From contig OZ018399.1 in NCBI GenBank assembly GCA_963969525.1, positions 17,231,246 through 17,295,245 on the forward strand: a stretch of 64,000 nucleotides of DNA, given 5' to 3'. The stretch's first letter is position 1. Each line of letters begins with the position of its first letter. Made by a program: the position numbers and the translations under genes. The notes below the pieces were generated by a model that did not search any database, was not told the DNA's origin, and saw only the letters and a list, made by a program, of their open reading frames with translations. Of the stretch, positions 43,357-55,191 are shown one piece after another. Origin of the DNA: Ontholestes murinus (Eukaryota; Arthropoda; Insecta; Coleoptera; Staphylinidae).

Positions 43357-43733
43357 GAGCATTCACACTATAACACCATACGCACCCTGGAGGTCGTGGT
43401 AATGCCAGTGGTATTCACTACCACATAATAAACATTGGATCCTGGTTACTTCGGTAAGCTTGGTATGAGAAACTACCACTTGCGCAGAAACGCTAAGTGA
43501 TCACTCAATTTGGACAAGTTATGAACCTTCAGGCCATGCTGAAGTACAAGAACAACGCCGATGGCAAGGCCCCAGTCATTGACATTGTTAAAGCAAAATA
43601 TTATAAGTTATTAGGCAAAGACCACATTTCCAAACAGCCCGTCATCGTTAAAGCCAAGTTCTTTTCCAAATCGGCCGAGGAAAAAGTTGAGGCTGTTGGA
43701 GGAGCATGTTTGATGTCAACGTATTTTATATAA
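43357..43733 (+). pseudogene. RpL27A: Processed pseudogene of ribosomal protein L27a (uL15)
   Basis: Contiguous, intron-less reading of eukaryotic RPL27A in shifting frames: HPGGRGNASGIHYHIIN (43383-43435), GYFGKLGMRNYHLRRNAK then a stop (about 43445-43500), SLNLDKL, and the open tail 43497-43733 with GKAPVIDIVKAKYYKLLGKD, KQPVIVKAKFFSKSAEEKVE and GGACLMS. The family protein is about 148 residues and functions in the large ribosomal subunit. The first ~25 residues are unrecognisable, and stops and frameshifts interrupt the middle. The absence of introns and the decay point to a retrocopy; a poly-A tail and target duplication were not identified. Confidence 0.85.
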
Positions 43734-43835
43734 ATAAATAACAGATTTCCTTCACATGAGGATATGCATATAAATAAAAGAGAAGTTGAGAAGTGCACAT
43801 AAAATGAATATTTCATTTAGGAAGTTAAAATTAGG

Positions 43836-43970
43836 AATTAAATAAAACACTAGTTTGGCACTTTTTCACTTGGTTTATTTATCGTTAGATGTACATTCAG
43901 TCACAAAGTGGCCATTATCAATAGCAAACTGCCAAGTGAAAAAAGTTCCAAATAAGTATTTTATTTAATT
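43836..43970. mobile_element. Foldback MITE, 135 bp, next to the satellite
   Basis: Inverted arms of about 38-40 bp: AATTAAATAAAACACTAGTT at the left, and at the right the reverse complement of AATTAAATAAAATACTTATT. Both continue into TTTTTCACTTGG. About 56 bp of spacer. There are a few mismatches between the arms. It lies ~190 bp before the first satellite monomer. Confidence 0.75.
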
Positions 43971-44699
43971 ATAAACATTACAATCCAACAAATAAAATTA
44001 GCAAAATACGATGATTTCGATTAGCTGATAAAGAGCATTAAACCAAGAAACCCTACCAAGTATTATTTCTCCGAATCCGATGTGCTCGAATGTAACTTAT
44101 AACTTCTCGAATTCCTACTTTTTCTTAGAGTGAGCGTGCTCTTTGTGAGATCTTCAATTTAGAAGTGAGAGTTTCTATGTATTATTTTGGCAATTTAGTT
44201 ACTCAAAATTCCGGATTTGTATCAGGATCGCAGAAGTGAAAAGAGTAATTTGGCGCCAAATTTTACCCCATTCATTGTCTTCAAAATTTTTACTGAAAAT
44301 TCCGGATTTGTATCAGGATCGCAGAAGTGAAAAGAGTAATTTGGTGCCAAATTTTTCCCCATTCATTGCTTTCGAAATTTTTACTCAAAATTCCGGATTT
44401 GTATCAGGATCACAGAAGTGAAAAGAGTAACTTGGCGCCAAATTTTACTGCATTCTTTGCCTTCGAAATTTTTACTCAAAATTCCGGATTTGTATCAGGA
44501 TCGCAGAAGTGAAAAGAGTAATTTGGCGCCAAATTTTACCCCATTCATTGTCTTCAAGATTTTTACTGAAAATTCCGGATTTGTATCAGGATCGCAGAAG
44601 TGAAAAGAGTAATTTGGCGCCAAATTTTACCCCATTCATTGTCTTCAAGATTTTTACTGAAAATTCCGGATTTGTATCAGGATCGCAGAAGTGAAAAGA

Positions 44700-45620
44700 G
44701 TAATTTGGCGCCAAATTTTACTGCATTCTTTGCCTTCGAAATTTTTACTCAAAATTCCGGATTTGTATCAGGATCGCAGAAGTGAAAAGAGTAATTTGGC
44801 GCCAAATTTTACCCCATTCATTGTCTTAAAAATGTGTACTGTAAATTCCGGATTTGTATCAGGATCTCAAAAGTGAAAAGAGTAATTTGGCGCCAAATTA
44901 CACTTTTCACTTCTGCGATCCTGATACAAAATCAGGAATTTTGAGTAACAATTCCGGATTTGTATCAGGATTGCAGAAGTGAACAAAGTAATTTAGCCCC
45001 AAATTTTACTGCATTCATTGCCTTCGAAATTTTTACTAAAAATTCCTGATTTGTATCAGGATCGCAGAAGTAAAAAGAGTAATTTGGCACCAAATTTTAC
45101 CCCATTCATTGTCTTCAAAATGTTTACTGAAAATTCCGGATTTGTATCAGGATCGCAGAAGTGAAAAGAGTAATTTGGCGCCAAATTCTACCCCATTCAT
45201 TGTCTTAGAAATTTGTACTGAAATATCCGGATTTGTATCAGGATTGCAGAAGTGAAAAGAGTAATTTGGCGCCAAATTTTACCCCATTCATTGTCTTCAA
45301 GATTTTTACTGAAAATTCCGGATTTGTATCAGGATCGCAGAAGTGAAAAGAGTATTTTGGCGCCAAATTTTACTCCATTCATTGTCTTCAAAATTTTTAC
45401 TGAAAATTCCGGATTTGTATCAGGATCGCAGAAGTGAAAAGAGTAATTTGGCGCCAAATTTTTCCCCATTCATTGCTTTCGAAATTTTTACTCAAAATTC
45501 CGGATTTGTATCAGGATCACAGAAGTGAAAAGAGTAATTTGGCGCCAAATATTACTACATTCATTGTCTTAAGAATTTACACTAAAAATTTTTACTGAAA
45601 ATTCCGGATTTGTATCAGGA
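44700..45620 (+). repeat. Satellite block duplicated 2485 bp downstream (copy 1)
   Basis: A run of atypical, diverged monomers (TGTGTACTGTAAATTCC, AACAAAGTAATTTAGCCCCA, GAAATATCCGG and ATTTACACTAAAAATTTT variants) in fixed order. The same order recurs at 47185-48105, with landmarks offset by exactly 2485 bp, so about 0.9 kb was copied as a block within the array. Confidence 0.9.
44836..44950. repeat. Inverted half-monomer making a foldback, copy 1
   Basis: To the right of the palindrome centre (GGCGCC at 44889-44894) the sequence is the reverse complement of what lies on the left: ACACTTTTCACTTCTGCGAT then CCTGATACAAAATCAGG. The arms are about 48-57 bp with a few mismatches and one indel. 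Confidence 0.92.
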
Positions 45621-47184
45621 TCGCAGAAGTGAAAAGAGTAATTTGGCGCCAAATTTTACTGCATTCTTTGCCTTCGAAATTTTTACTCAAAATTCCGGAT
45701 TTGTATCAGGATCGCAGAAGAGAAAAGAGTAATTTGGCACCAAATTTTTCCCCATTCATTGCTTTCGAAATTTTTACTCAAAATTCCGGATTTGTATCAG
45801 GATCACAGAAGTGAAAAGAGTAATTTGGCGCCAAATTTTACTGCATTCTTTGCCTTCGAAATTTTTACTCAAAATTCCGGATTTGTATCAGGATCGCAGA
45901 AGTGAAAAGAGTAATTTGGCGCCAAATTTTACCCCATTCATTGTCTTCAAAATTTTTACTGAAAATTCCGGATTTGTATCAGGATCGCAGAAGTGAAAAG
46001 AGTAATTTGGCGCCAAATTTTTCCCCATTCATTGCTTTCGAAATTTTTACTCAAAATTCCGGATTTGTATCAGGATCACAGAAGTGAAAAGAGTAACTTG
46101 GCGCCAAATTTTACTGCAATCTTTGCCTTCGAAATTTTTACTCAAAATTCCGGATTTGTATCAGGATCGCAGAAGAGAAAAGAGTAATTTGGCGCCAAAT
46201 TTTTCCCCATTCATTGCTTTCGAAATTTTTACTCAAAATTCCGGATTTGTATCAGGATCACAGAAGTGAAAAGAGTAATTTGGCGCCAAATTTTACTGCA
46301 TTCTTTGCCTTCGAAATTTTTACTCAAAATTCCGGATTTGTATCAGGATCGCAGAAGTGAAAAGAGTAATTTGGCGCCAAATTTTACCCCATTCATTGTC
46401 TTCAAGATTTTTACTGAGAATTCCGGATTTGTATCAGGATCGCAGAAGTGAAAAGAGTAATTTGGCGCCAAATTTTACTGCATTCTTTGCCTTCGAAATT
46501 TTTACTCAAAATTCCGGATTTGTATCAGGATCGCAGAAGTGAAAAGAGTAATTTGGCGCCAAATTTTACCCCATTCATTGTCTTCAAGATTTTTACTGAG
46601 AATTCCGGATTTGTATCAGGATCGCAGAAGTGAAAAGAGTAATTTGGCGCCAAATTTTACTGCATTCTTTGCCTTCGAAATTTTTACTCAAAATTCCGGA
46701 TTTGTATCAGGATCGCAGAAGTGAAAAGAGTAATTTGGCGCCAAATTTTTCCCCATTCATTGCTTTCGAAATTTTTACTCAAAATTCCGGATTTGTATCA
46801 GGATCACAGAAGTGAAAAGAGTAACTTGGCGCCAAATTTTACTGCATTCTTTGCCTTCGAAATTTTTACTCAAAATTCCGGATTTGTATCAGGATCGCAG
46901 AAGTGAAAAGAGTAATTTGGCGCCAAATTTTACCCCATTCATTGTCTTCAAGATTTTTACTGAAAATTCCGGATTTGTATCAGGATCGCAGAAGTGAAAA
47001 GAGTAATTTGGCGCCAAATTTTTCCCCATTCATTGCTTTCGAAATTTTTACTCAAAATTCCGGATTTGTATCAGGATCACAGAAGTGAAAAGAGTAACTT
47101 GGCGCCAAATTTTACTGCATTCTTTGCCTTCGAAATTTTTACTCAAAATTCCGGATTTGTATCAGGATCGCAGAAGTGAAAAGA

Positions 47185-48105
47185 GTAATTTGGCGCCAAA
47201 TTTTACTGCATTCTTTGCCTTCGAAATTTTTACTCAAAATTCCGGATTTGTATCAGGATCGCAGAAGTGAAAAGAGTAATTTGGCGCCAAATTTTACCCC
47301 ATTCATTGTCTTAAAAATGTGTACTGTAAATTCCGGATTTGTATAAGGATCTCAAAAGTGAAAAGAGTAATTTGGCGCCAAATTACACTTTTCACTTCTG
47401 CGATCCTGATACAAAATCAGGAATTTTGAGTAACAATTCCGGATTTGTATCAGGATTGCAGAAGTGAACAAAGTAATTTAGCCCCAAATTTTACTGCATT
47501 CATTGCCTTCGAAATTTTTACTAAAAATTCCTGATTTGTATCAGGATCGCAGAAGTAAAAAGAGTAATTTGGCACCAAATTTTACCCCATTCATTGTCTT
47601 CAAAATGTTTACTGAAAATTCCGGATTTGTATCAGGATCGCAGAAGTGAAAAGAGTAATTTGGCGCCAAATTCTACCCCATTCATTGTCTTAGAAATTTG
47701 TACTGAAATATCCGGATTTGTATCAGGATTGCAGAAGTGAAAAGAGTAAGTTGGCGCCAAATTTTATCCCATTCATTGTCTTCAAGATTTTTACTGAAAA
47801 TTCCGGATTTGTATCAGGATCGCAGAAGTGAAAAGAGTATTTTGGCGCCAAATTTTACTCCATTCATTGTCTTCAAAATTTTTACTGAAAATTCCGGATT
47901 TGTATCAGGATCGCAGAAGTGAAAAGAGTAATTTGGCGCCAAATTTTTCCCCATTCATTGCTTTCGAAATTTTTACTCAAAATTCCGGATTTGTATCAGG
48001 ATCACAGAAGTGAAAAGAGTAATTTGGCGCCAAATATTACTACATTCATTGTCTTAAGAATTTACACTAAAAATTTTTACTGAAAATTCCGGATTTGTAT
48101 CAGGA
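47185..48105 (+). repeat. Satellite block duplicated (copy 2, offset 2485 bp)
   Basis: Near-identical to 44700-45620, including the foldback and all odd monomers. A few private substitutions (for example GTATAAGG at 47341 and AAGTTGGCGCC near 47749) show it has diverged slightly since copying. Confidence 0.9.
47321..47435. repeat. Inverted half-monomer making a foldback, copy 2
   Basis: Same structure as 44836-44950, with GGCGCC at 47374-47379 (offset 2485). These two are the only inverted monomer segments found in the visible array. Confidence 0.92.
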
Positions 48106-50304
48106 TTGCAGAAGTGAAGATAGTAATTTGGCGCCAAATTTTTCCCATTCATTGTCTTCAAGATTTTTACTGAAAATTCCGGATTTGTATTAGGATCGCA
48201 GATGTGAAAAGAGTAATTTGGCGCCAAATTTTTCCCCATTCATTGCTTTCGAAATTTTTACTCAAAATTCCGGATTTGTATCAGGATCACAGAAGTGAAA
48301 AGAGTAATTTGGCGCCAAATTTTACTGCATTCTTTGCCTTCGAAATTTTTACTCAAAATTCCGGATTTGTATCAGGATCGCAGAAGTGAAAAGAGTAATT
48401 TGGCGCCAAATTTTACCCCATTCATTGTCTTCAAGATTTTTACTGAAAATTCCGGATTTGTATCAGGATCGCAGAAGTGAAAAGAGTAATTTGGCGCCAA
48501 ATTTTACCCCATTCATTGTCTTCAAGATTTTTACTGAAAATTCCGGATTTGTATCAGGATCGCAGAAGCGAAAAGAGTAATTTGGCTCCAAATTTTTCCC
48601 ATTCATTGTCTTCAAAATTTTTACTGAAAATTCCGGATTTGTATCAGGATCGCAGAAGTGAAGAGAGTAATTTGGCGCCAAATTTTTCCCATTCATTCTC
48701 TTTAAAATTTTCACTGAAAATTCCGGATTTGTATCAGGATCGCAGAAGTGAAAAGAGTAATTTGGCGCCAAATTTTACCCCATTCATTGTCTTCAAGATT
48801 TTTACTGAAAATTCCGGATTTGTATTAGGATCGCAGATGTGAAAAGAGTAATTTGGCGCCAAATTTTTCCCCATTCATTGCTTTCGAAATTTTTACTCAA
48901 AATTCCGGATTTGTATCAGGATCACAGAAGTGAAAAGAGTAATTTGGCGCCAAATATTACTACATTCATTGTCTTAAGAATTTACACTAAAAATTTTTAC
49001 TGAAAATTCCGGATTTGTATCAGGATTGCAGAAGTGAAGATAGTAATTTGGCGCCAAATTTTTCCCATTCATTCTCTTTAAAATTTTCACTGAAAATTCC
49101 GGATTTGTATCAGGATCGCAGAAGTGAAAAGAGTAATTTGGCGCCAAATTTTACCCCATTCATTGTCTTACAAATTTGTACTGAAAATTCCACTTTTGTA
49201 TCAGGATCGCAGAACTGTCTTCTTCATTGTCTTCAAAATTTTTACTGAAAATTCCGGATTTGTATCAGGATCGCAGAAGTGAAAAGAGTAATTTGGCGCC
49301 AAATTTTACCCCATTCATTGTCTTCAAGATTTTTACTGAAAATTCCGGATTTGTATCAGGATCGCAGAAGTGAAAAGAGTAAGTTGGCGCCAAATTTTAC
49401 CCCATTCATTGTCTTCAAGATTTTTACTGAAAATTCCGGATTTGTATCAGGATCGCAGAAGTGAAAAGAGTATTTTGGCGCCAAATTTTACTCCATTCAT
49501 TGTCTTCAAAATTTTTACTGAAAATTCCGGATTTGTATCAGGATCGCAGAAGTGAAAAGAGTAATTTGGCGCCAAATTTTTCCCCATTCATTGCTTTCGA
49601 AATTTTTACTCAAAATTCCGGATTTGTATCAGGATCACAGAAGTGAAAAGAGTAATTTGGCGCCAAATATTACTACATTCATTGTCTTAAGAATTTACAC
49701 TAAAAATTTTTACTGAAAATTCCGGATTTGTATCAGGATCGCAGAAGTGAAGATAGTAATTTGGCGCCAAATTTTTCCCATTCATTCTCTTTAAAATTTT
49801 CACTGAAAATTCCGGATTTGTATCAGGATCGCAGAAGTGAAAAGAGTAATTTGGCGCCAAATATTACTACATTCATTGTCTTAAAAATTTACACTAAAAA
49901 TTTTTACTGAAAATTCCGGATTTGTATCAGGATCGCAGAAGTGAAAAGAGTAATTTGGCGCCAAATTTTACCCCATTCATTGTCTTCAAGATTTTTACTG
50001 AAAATTCCGGATTTGTATTAGGATCGCAGATGTGAAAAGAGTAATTTGGCGCCAAATTTTTCCCCATTCATTGCTTTCGAAATTTTTACTCAAAATTCCG
50101 GATTTGTATCAGGATCACAGAAGTGAAAAGAGTAATTTGGCGCCAAATTTTACTGCATTCTTTGCCTTCGAAATTTTTACTCAAAATTCCGGATTTGTAT
50201 CAGGATCGCAGAAGTGAAAAGAGTAATTTGGCGCCAAATTTTACCCCATTCATTGTCTTCAAGATTTTTACTGAAAATTCCGGATTTGTATTAGGATCGC
50301 AGAT

Positions 50305-53300
50305 GTGAAAAGAGTAATTTGGCGCCAAATTTTTCCCCATTCATTGCTTTCGAAATTTTTACTCAAAATTCCGGATTTGTATCAGGATCACAGAAGTGAA
50401 AAGAGTAATTTGGCGCCAAATTTTACTGCATTCTTTGCCTTCGAAATTTTTACTCAAAATTCCGGATTTGTATCAGGATCGCAGAAGTGAAAAGAGTAAT
50501 TTGGCGCCAAATTTTACCCCATTCATTGTCTTCAAGATTTTTACTGAAAATTCCGGATTTGTATCAGGATCGCAGAAGTGAAAAGAGTAATTTGGCGCCA
50601 AATTTTACCCCATTCATTGTCTTCAAGATTTTTACTGAAAATTCCGGATTTGTATCAGGATCGCAGAAGTGAAAAGAGTAATTTGGCGCCAAATTTTACT
50701 GCATTCATTGTCTTCAAGATTTTTACTGAAAATTCCGGATTTGTATTAGGATCGCAGAAGTGAAAAAAGTAATTTGGCGCCAGATTTTACTGCATTCATT
50801 GCCTTCGAAATTTTTACTCAAAATTCCGGATTTGTATCAGGATCGCAGAAGTGAAAAGAGTAATTTGGCGCCAAATTTTACCCCATTCATTATCTTACAA
50901 ATTTGTACTGAAAATTCCACTTTTGTATCAGGATCGCAGAACTGTCTTCTTCATTGTCTTCAAAATTTTTACTGAAAATTCCGGATTTGTATCAGGATCG
51001 CAGAAGTGAAAAGAGTAATTTGGCGCCAAATTTTACCCCATTCATTGTCTTCAAGATTTTTACTGAAAATTCCGGATTTGTATCAGGATCGCAGAAGTGA
51101 AAAGAGTAATTTGGCGCCAAATTTTACCCCATTCATTGTCTTACAAATTTGTACTGAAAATTCCACTTTTGTATCAGGATCGCAGAACTGTCTTCTTCAT
51201 TGTCTTCAAAATTTTTACTGAAAATTCCGGATTTGTATCAGGATCGCAGAAGTGAAAAGAGTAATTTGGCGCCAAATTTTACCCCATTCATTGTCTTCAA
51301 GATTTTTACTGAAAATTCCGGATTTGTATCAGGATCGCAGAAGTGAAAAGAGTAATTTGGCGCCAAATTTTACCCCATTCATTGTCTTACAAATTTGTAC
51401 TGAAAATTCCACTTTTGTATCAGGATCGCAGAACTGTCTTCTTCATTGTCTTCAAAATTTTTACTGAAAATTCCGGATTTGTATCAGGATCGCAGAAGTG
51501 AAGAGAGTAATTTGGCGCCAAATTTTTCCCATTCATTCTCTTTAAAATTTTCACTGAAAATTCCGGATTTGTATCAGGATCGCAGAAGTGAAAAGAGTAA
51601 TTTGGCGCCAAATTTTACTGCATTCATTGTCTTCAAGATTTTTACTGAAAATTCCGGATTTGTATTAGGATCGCAGAAGTGAAAAAAGTAATTTGGCGCC
51701 AGATTTTACTGCATTCATTGCCTTCGAAATTTTTACTCAAAATTCCGGATTTGTATCAGGATCGCAGAAGTGAAAAGAGTAATTTGGCGCCAAATTTTAC
51801 CCCATTCATTGTCTTACAAATTTGTACTGAAAATTCCACTTTTGTATCAGGATCGCAGAACTGTCTTCTTCATTGTCTTCAAAATTTTTACTGAAAATTC
51901 CGGATTTGTATCAGGATCGCAGAAGTGAAAAGAGTAATTTGGCGCCAAATTTTACCCCATTCATTGTCTTCAAGATTTTTACTGAAAATTCCGGATTTGT
52001 ATCAGGATCGCAGAAGTGAAAAGAGTAATTTGGCGCCAAATTTTACCCCATTCATTGTCTTACAAATTTGTACTGAAAATTCCACTTTTGTATCAGGATC
52101 GCAGAACTGTCTTCTTCATTGTCTTCAAAATTTTTACTGAAAATTCCGGATTTGTATCAGGATCGCAGAAGTGAAAAGAGTAATTTGGCGCCAAATTTTA
52201 CCCCATTCATTGTCTTCAAGATTTTTACTGAAAATTCCGGATTTGTATTAGGATCGCAGATGTGAAAAGTGTAATTTGGCGCCAAATTTTTCCCCATTCA
52301 TTGCTTTCGAAATTTTTACTCAAAATTCCGGATTTGTATCAGGATCACAGAAGTGAAAAGAGTAATTTGGCGCCAAATTTTACTGCATTCTTTGCCTTCG
52401 AAATTTTTACTCAAAATTCCGGATTTGTATCAGGATCGCAGAAGTGAAAAGAGTAATTTGGCGCCAAATTTTACCCCATTCATTGTCTTCAAGATTTTTA
52501 CTGAAAATTCCGGATTTGTATCAGGATCGCAGAAGTGAAAAGAGTAATTTGGCGCCAAATTTTACCCCATTCATTGTCTTCAAGATTTTTACTGAAAATT
52601 CCGGATTTGTATCAGGATCGCAGAAGTGAAAAGAGTAATTTGGCGCCAAATTTTACTGCATTCATTGTCTTCAAGATTTTTACTGAAAATTCCGGATTTG
52701 TATTAGGATCGCAGAAGTGAAAAAAGTAATTTGGCGCCAGATTTTACTGCATTCATTGCCTTCGAAATTTTTACTCAAAATTCCGGATTTGTATCAGGAT
52801 CGCAGAAGTGAAAAGAGTAATTTGGCGCCAAATTTTACCCCATTCATTGTCTTACAAATTTGTACTGAAAATTCCACTTTTGTATCAGGATCGCAGAACT
52901 GTCTTCTTCATTGTCTTCAAAATTTTTACTGAAAATTCCGGATTTGTATCAGGATCGCAGAAGTGAAAAGAGTAATTTGGCGCCAAATTTTACCCCATTC
53001 ATTGTCTTCAAGATTTTTACTGAAAATTCCGGATTTGTATCAGGATCGCAGAAGTGAAAAGAGTAATTTGGCGCCAAATTTTACCCCATTCATTGTCTTA
53101 CAAATTTGTACTGAAAATTCCACTTTTGTATCAGGATCGCAGAACTGTCTTCTTCATTGTCTTCAAAATTTTTACTGAAAATTCCGGATTTGTATCAGGA
53201 TCGCAGAAGTGAAAAGAGTAATTTGGCGCCAAATTTTACCCCATTCATTGTCTTCAAGATTTTTACTGAAAATTCCGGATTTGTATCAGGATCGCAGAAG

Positions 53301-53424
53301 TGAAAAGAGTAATTTGGCGCCAAATTTTACCCCATTCATTGTCTTACAAATTTGTACTGAAAATTCCACTTTTGTATCAGGATCGCAGAACTGTCTTCTT
53401 CATTGTCTTCAAAATTTTTACTGA
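50305..53424 (+). repeat. Ordered monomer series repeated at 50305, 52262 and 55010
   Basis: Seven consecutive landmark monomers starting at 50305 recur in the same order starting at 52262 (offset 1957) and again at 55010 (a further 2748 bp). Each series is preceded by the marker TTGTATTAGGATCGCAGATG. The same marker without the full series is at about 48187, 48824 and 50015. Confidence 0.85.
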
Positions 53425-55191
53425 AAATTCCGGATTTGTATCAGGATCGCAGAAGTGAAAAGAGTAATTTGGCGCCAAATTTTACCCCATTCATTGTCTT
53501 ACAAATTTTTACTGAAAATTCCGGATTTGTATCAGGATCGCAGAAGTGAAGAGAGTAATTTGGCGCCAAATTTTTCCCATTCATTCTCTTTAAAATTTTC
53601 ACTGAAAATTCCGGATTTGTATCAGGATCGCAGAAGTGAAAAGAGTAATTTGGCGCCAAATTTTACTGCATTCATTGTCTTCAAGATTTTTACTGAAAAT
53701 TCCGGATTTGTATTAGGATCGCAGAAGTGAAAAAAGTAATTTGGCGCCAGATTTTACTGCATTCATTGCCTTCGAAATTTTTACTCAAAATTCCGGATTT
53801 GTATCAGGATCGCAGAAGTGAAAAGAGTAATTTGGCGCCAAATTTTACTGCATTCATTGTCTTCAAGATTTTTACTGAAAATTCCGGATTTGTATTAGGA
53901 TCGCAGAAGTGAAAAAAGTAATTTGGCGCCAGATTTTACTGCATTCATTGCCTTCGAAATTTTTACTCAAAATTCCGGATTTGTATCAGGATCGCAGAAG
54001 TGAAAATAGTAATTTGGCGCCAAATTTTACCCCATTCATTGTCTTACAAATTTGTACTGAAAATTCCACTTTTGTATCAGGATCGCAGAACTGTCTTCTT
54101 CATTGTCTTCAAAATTTTTACTGAAAATTCCGGATTTGTATCAGGATCGCAGAAGTGAAAAGAGTAATTTGGCGCCAAATTTTACCCCATTCATTGTCTT
54201 ACAAATTTTTACTGAAAATTCCGGATTTGTATCAGGATCGCAGAAGTGAAGAGAGTAATTTGGCGCCAAATTTTTCCCATTCATTCTCTTTAAAATTTTC
54301 ACTGAAAATTCCGGATTTGTATCAGGATCGCAGAAGTGAAAAGAGTAATTTGGCGCCAAATTTTACTGCATTCATTGTCTTCAAGATTTTTACTGAAAAT
54401 TCCGGATTTGTATTAGGATCGCAGAAGTGAAAAAAGTAATTTGGCGCCAGATTTTACTGCATTCATTGCCTTCGAAATTTTTACTCAAAATTCCGGATTT
54501 GTATCAGGATCGCAGAAGTGAAAAGAGTAATTTGGCGCCAAATTTTACCCCATTCATTGTCTTACAAATTTGTACTGAAAATTCCACTTTTGTATCAGGA
54601 TCGCAGAACTGTCTTCTTCATTGTCTTCAAAATTTTTACTGAAAATTCCGGATTTGTATCAGGATCGCAGAAGTGAAAAGAGTAATTTGGCGCCAAATTT
54701 TACCCCATTCATTGTCTTCAAGATTTTTACTGAAAATTCCGGATTTGTATCAGGATCGCAGAAGTGAAAAGAGTAATTTGGCGCCAAATTTTACCCCATT
54801 CATTGTCTTACAAATTTGTACTGAAAATTCCACTTTTGTATCAGGATCGCAGAACTGTCTTCTTCATTGTCTTCAAAATTTTTACTGAAAATTCCGGATT
54901 TGTATCAGGATCGCAGAAGTGAAAAGAGTAATTTGGCGCCAAATTTTACCCCATTCATTGTCTTCAAGATTTTTACTGAAAATTCCGGATTTGTATTAGG
55001 ATCGCAGATGTGAAAAGAGTAATTTGGCGCCAAATTTTTCCCCATTCATTGCTTTCGAAATTTTTACTCAAAATTCCGGATTTGTATCAGGATCACAGAA
55101 GTGAAAAGAGTAATTTGGCGCCAAATTTTACTGCATTCTTTGCCTTCGAAATTTTTACTCAAAATTCCGGATTTGTATCAGGATCGCAGAA

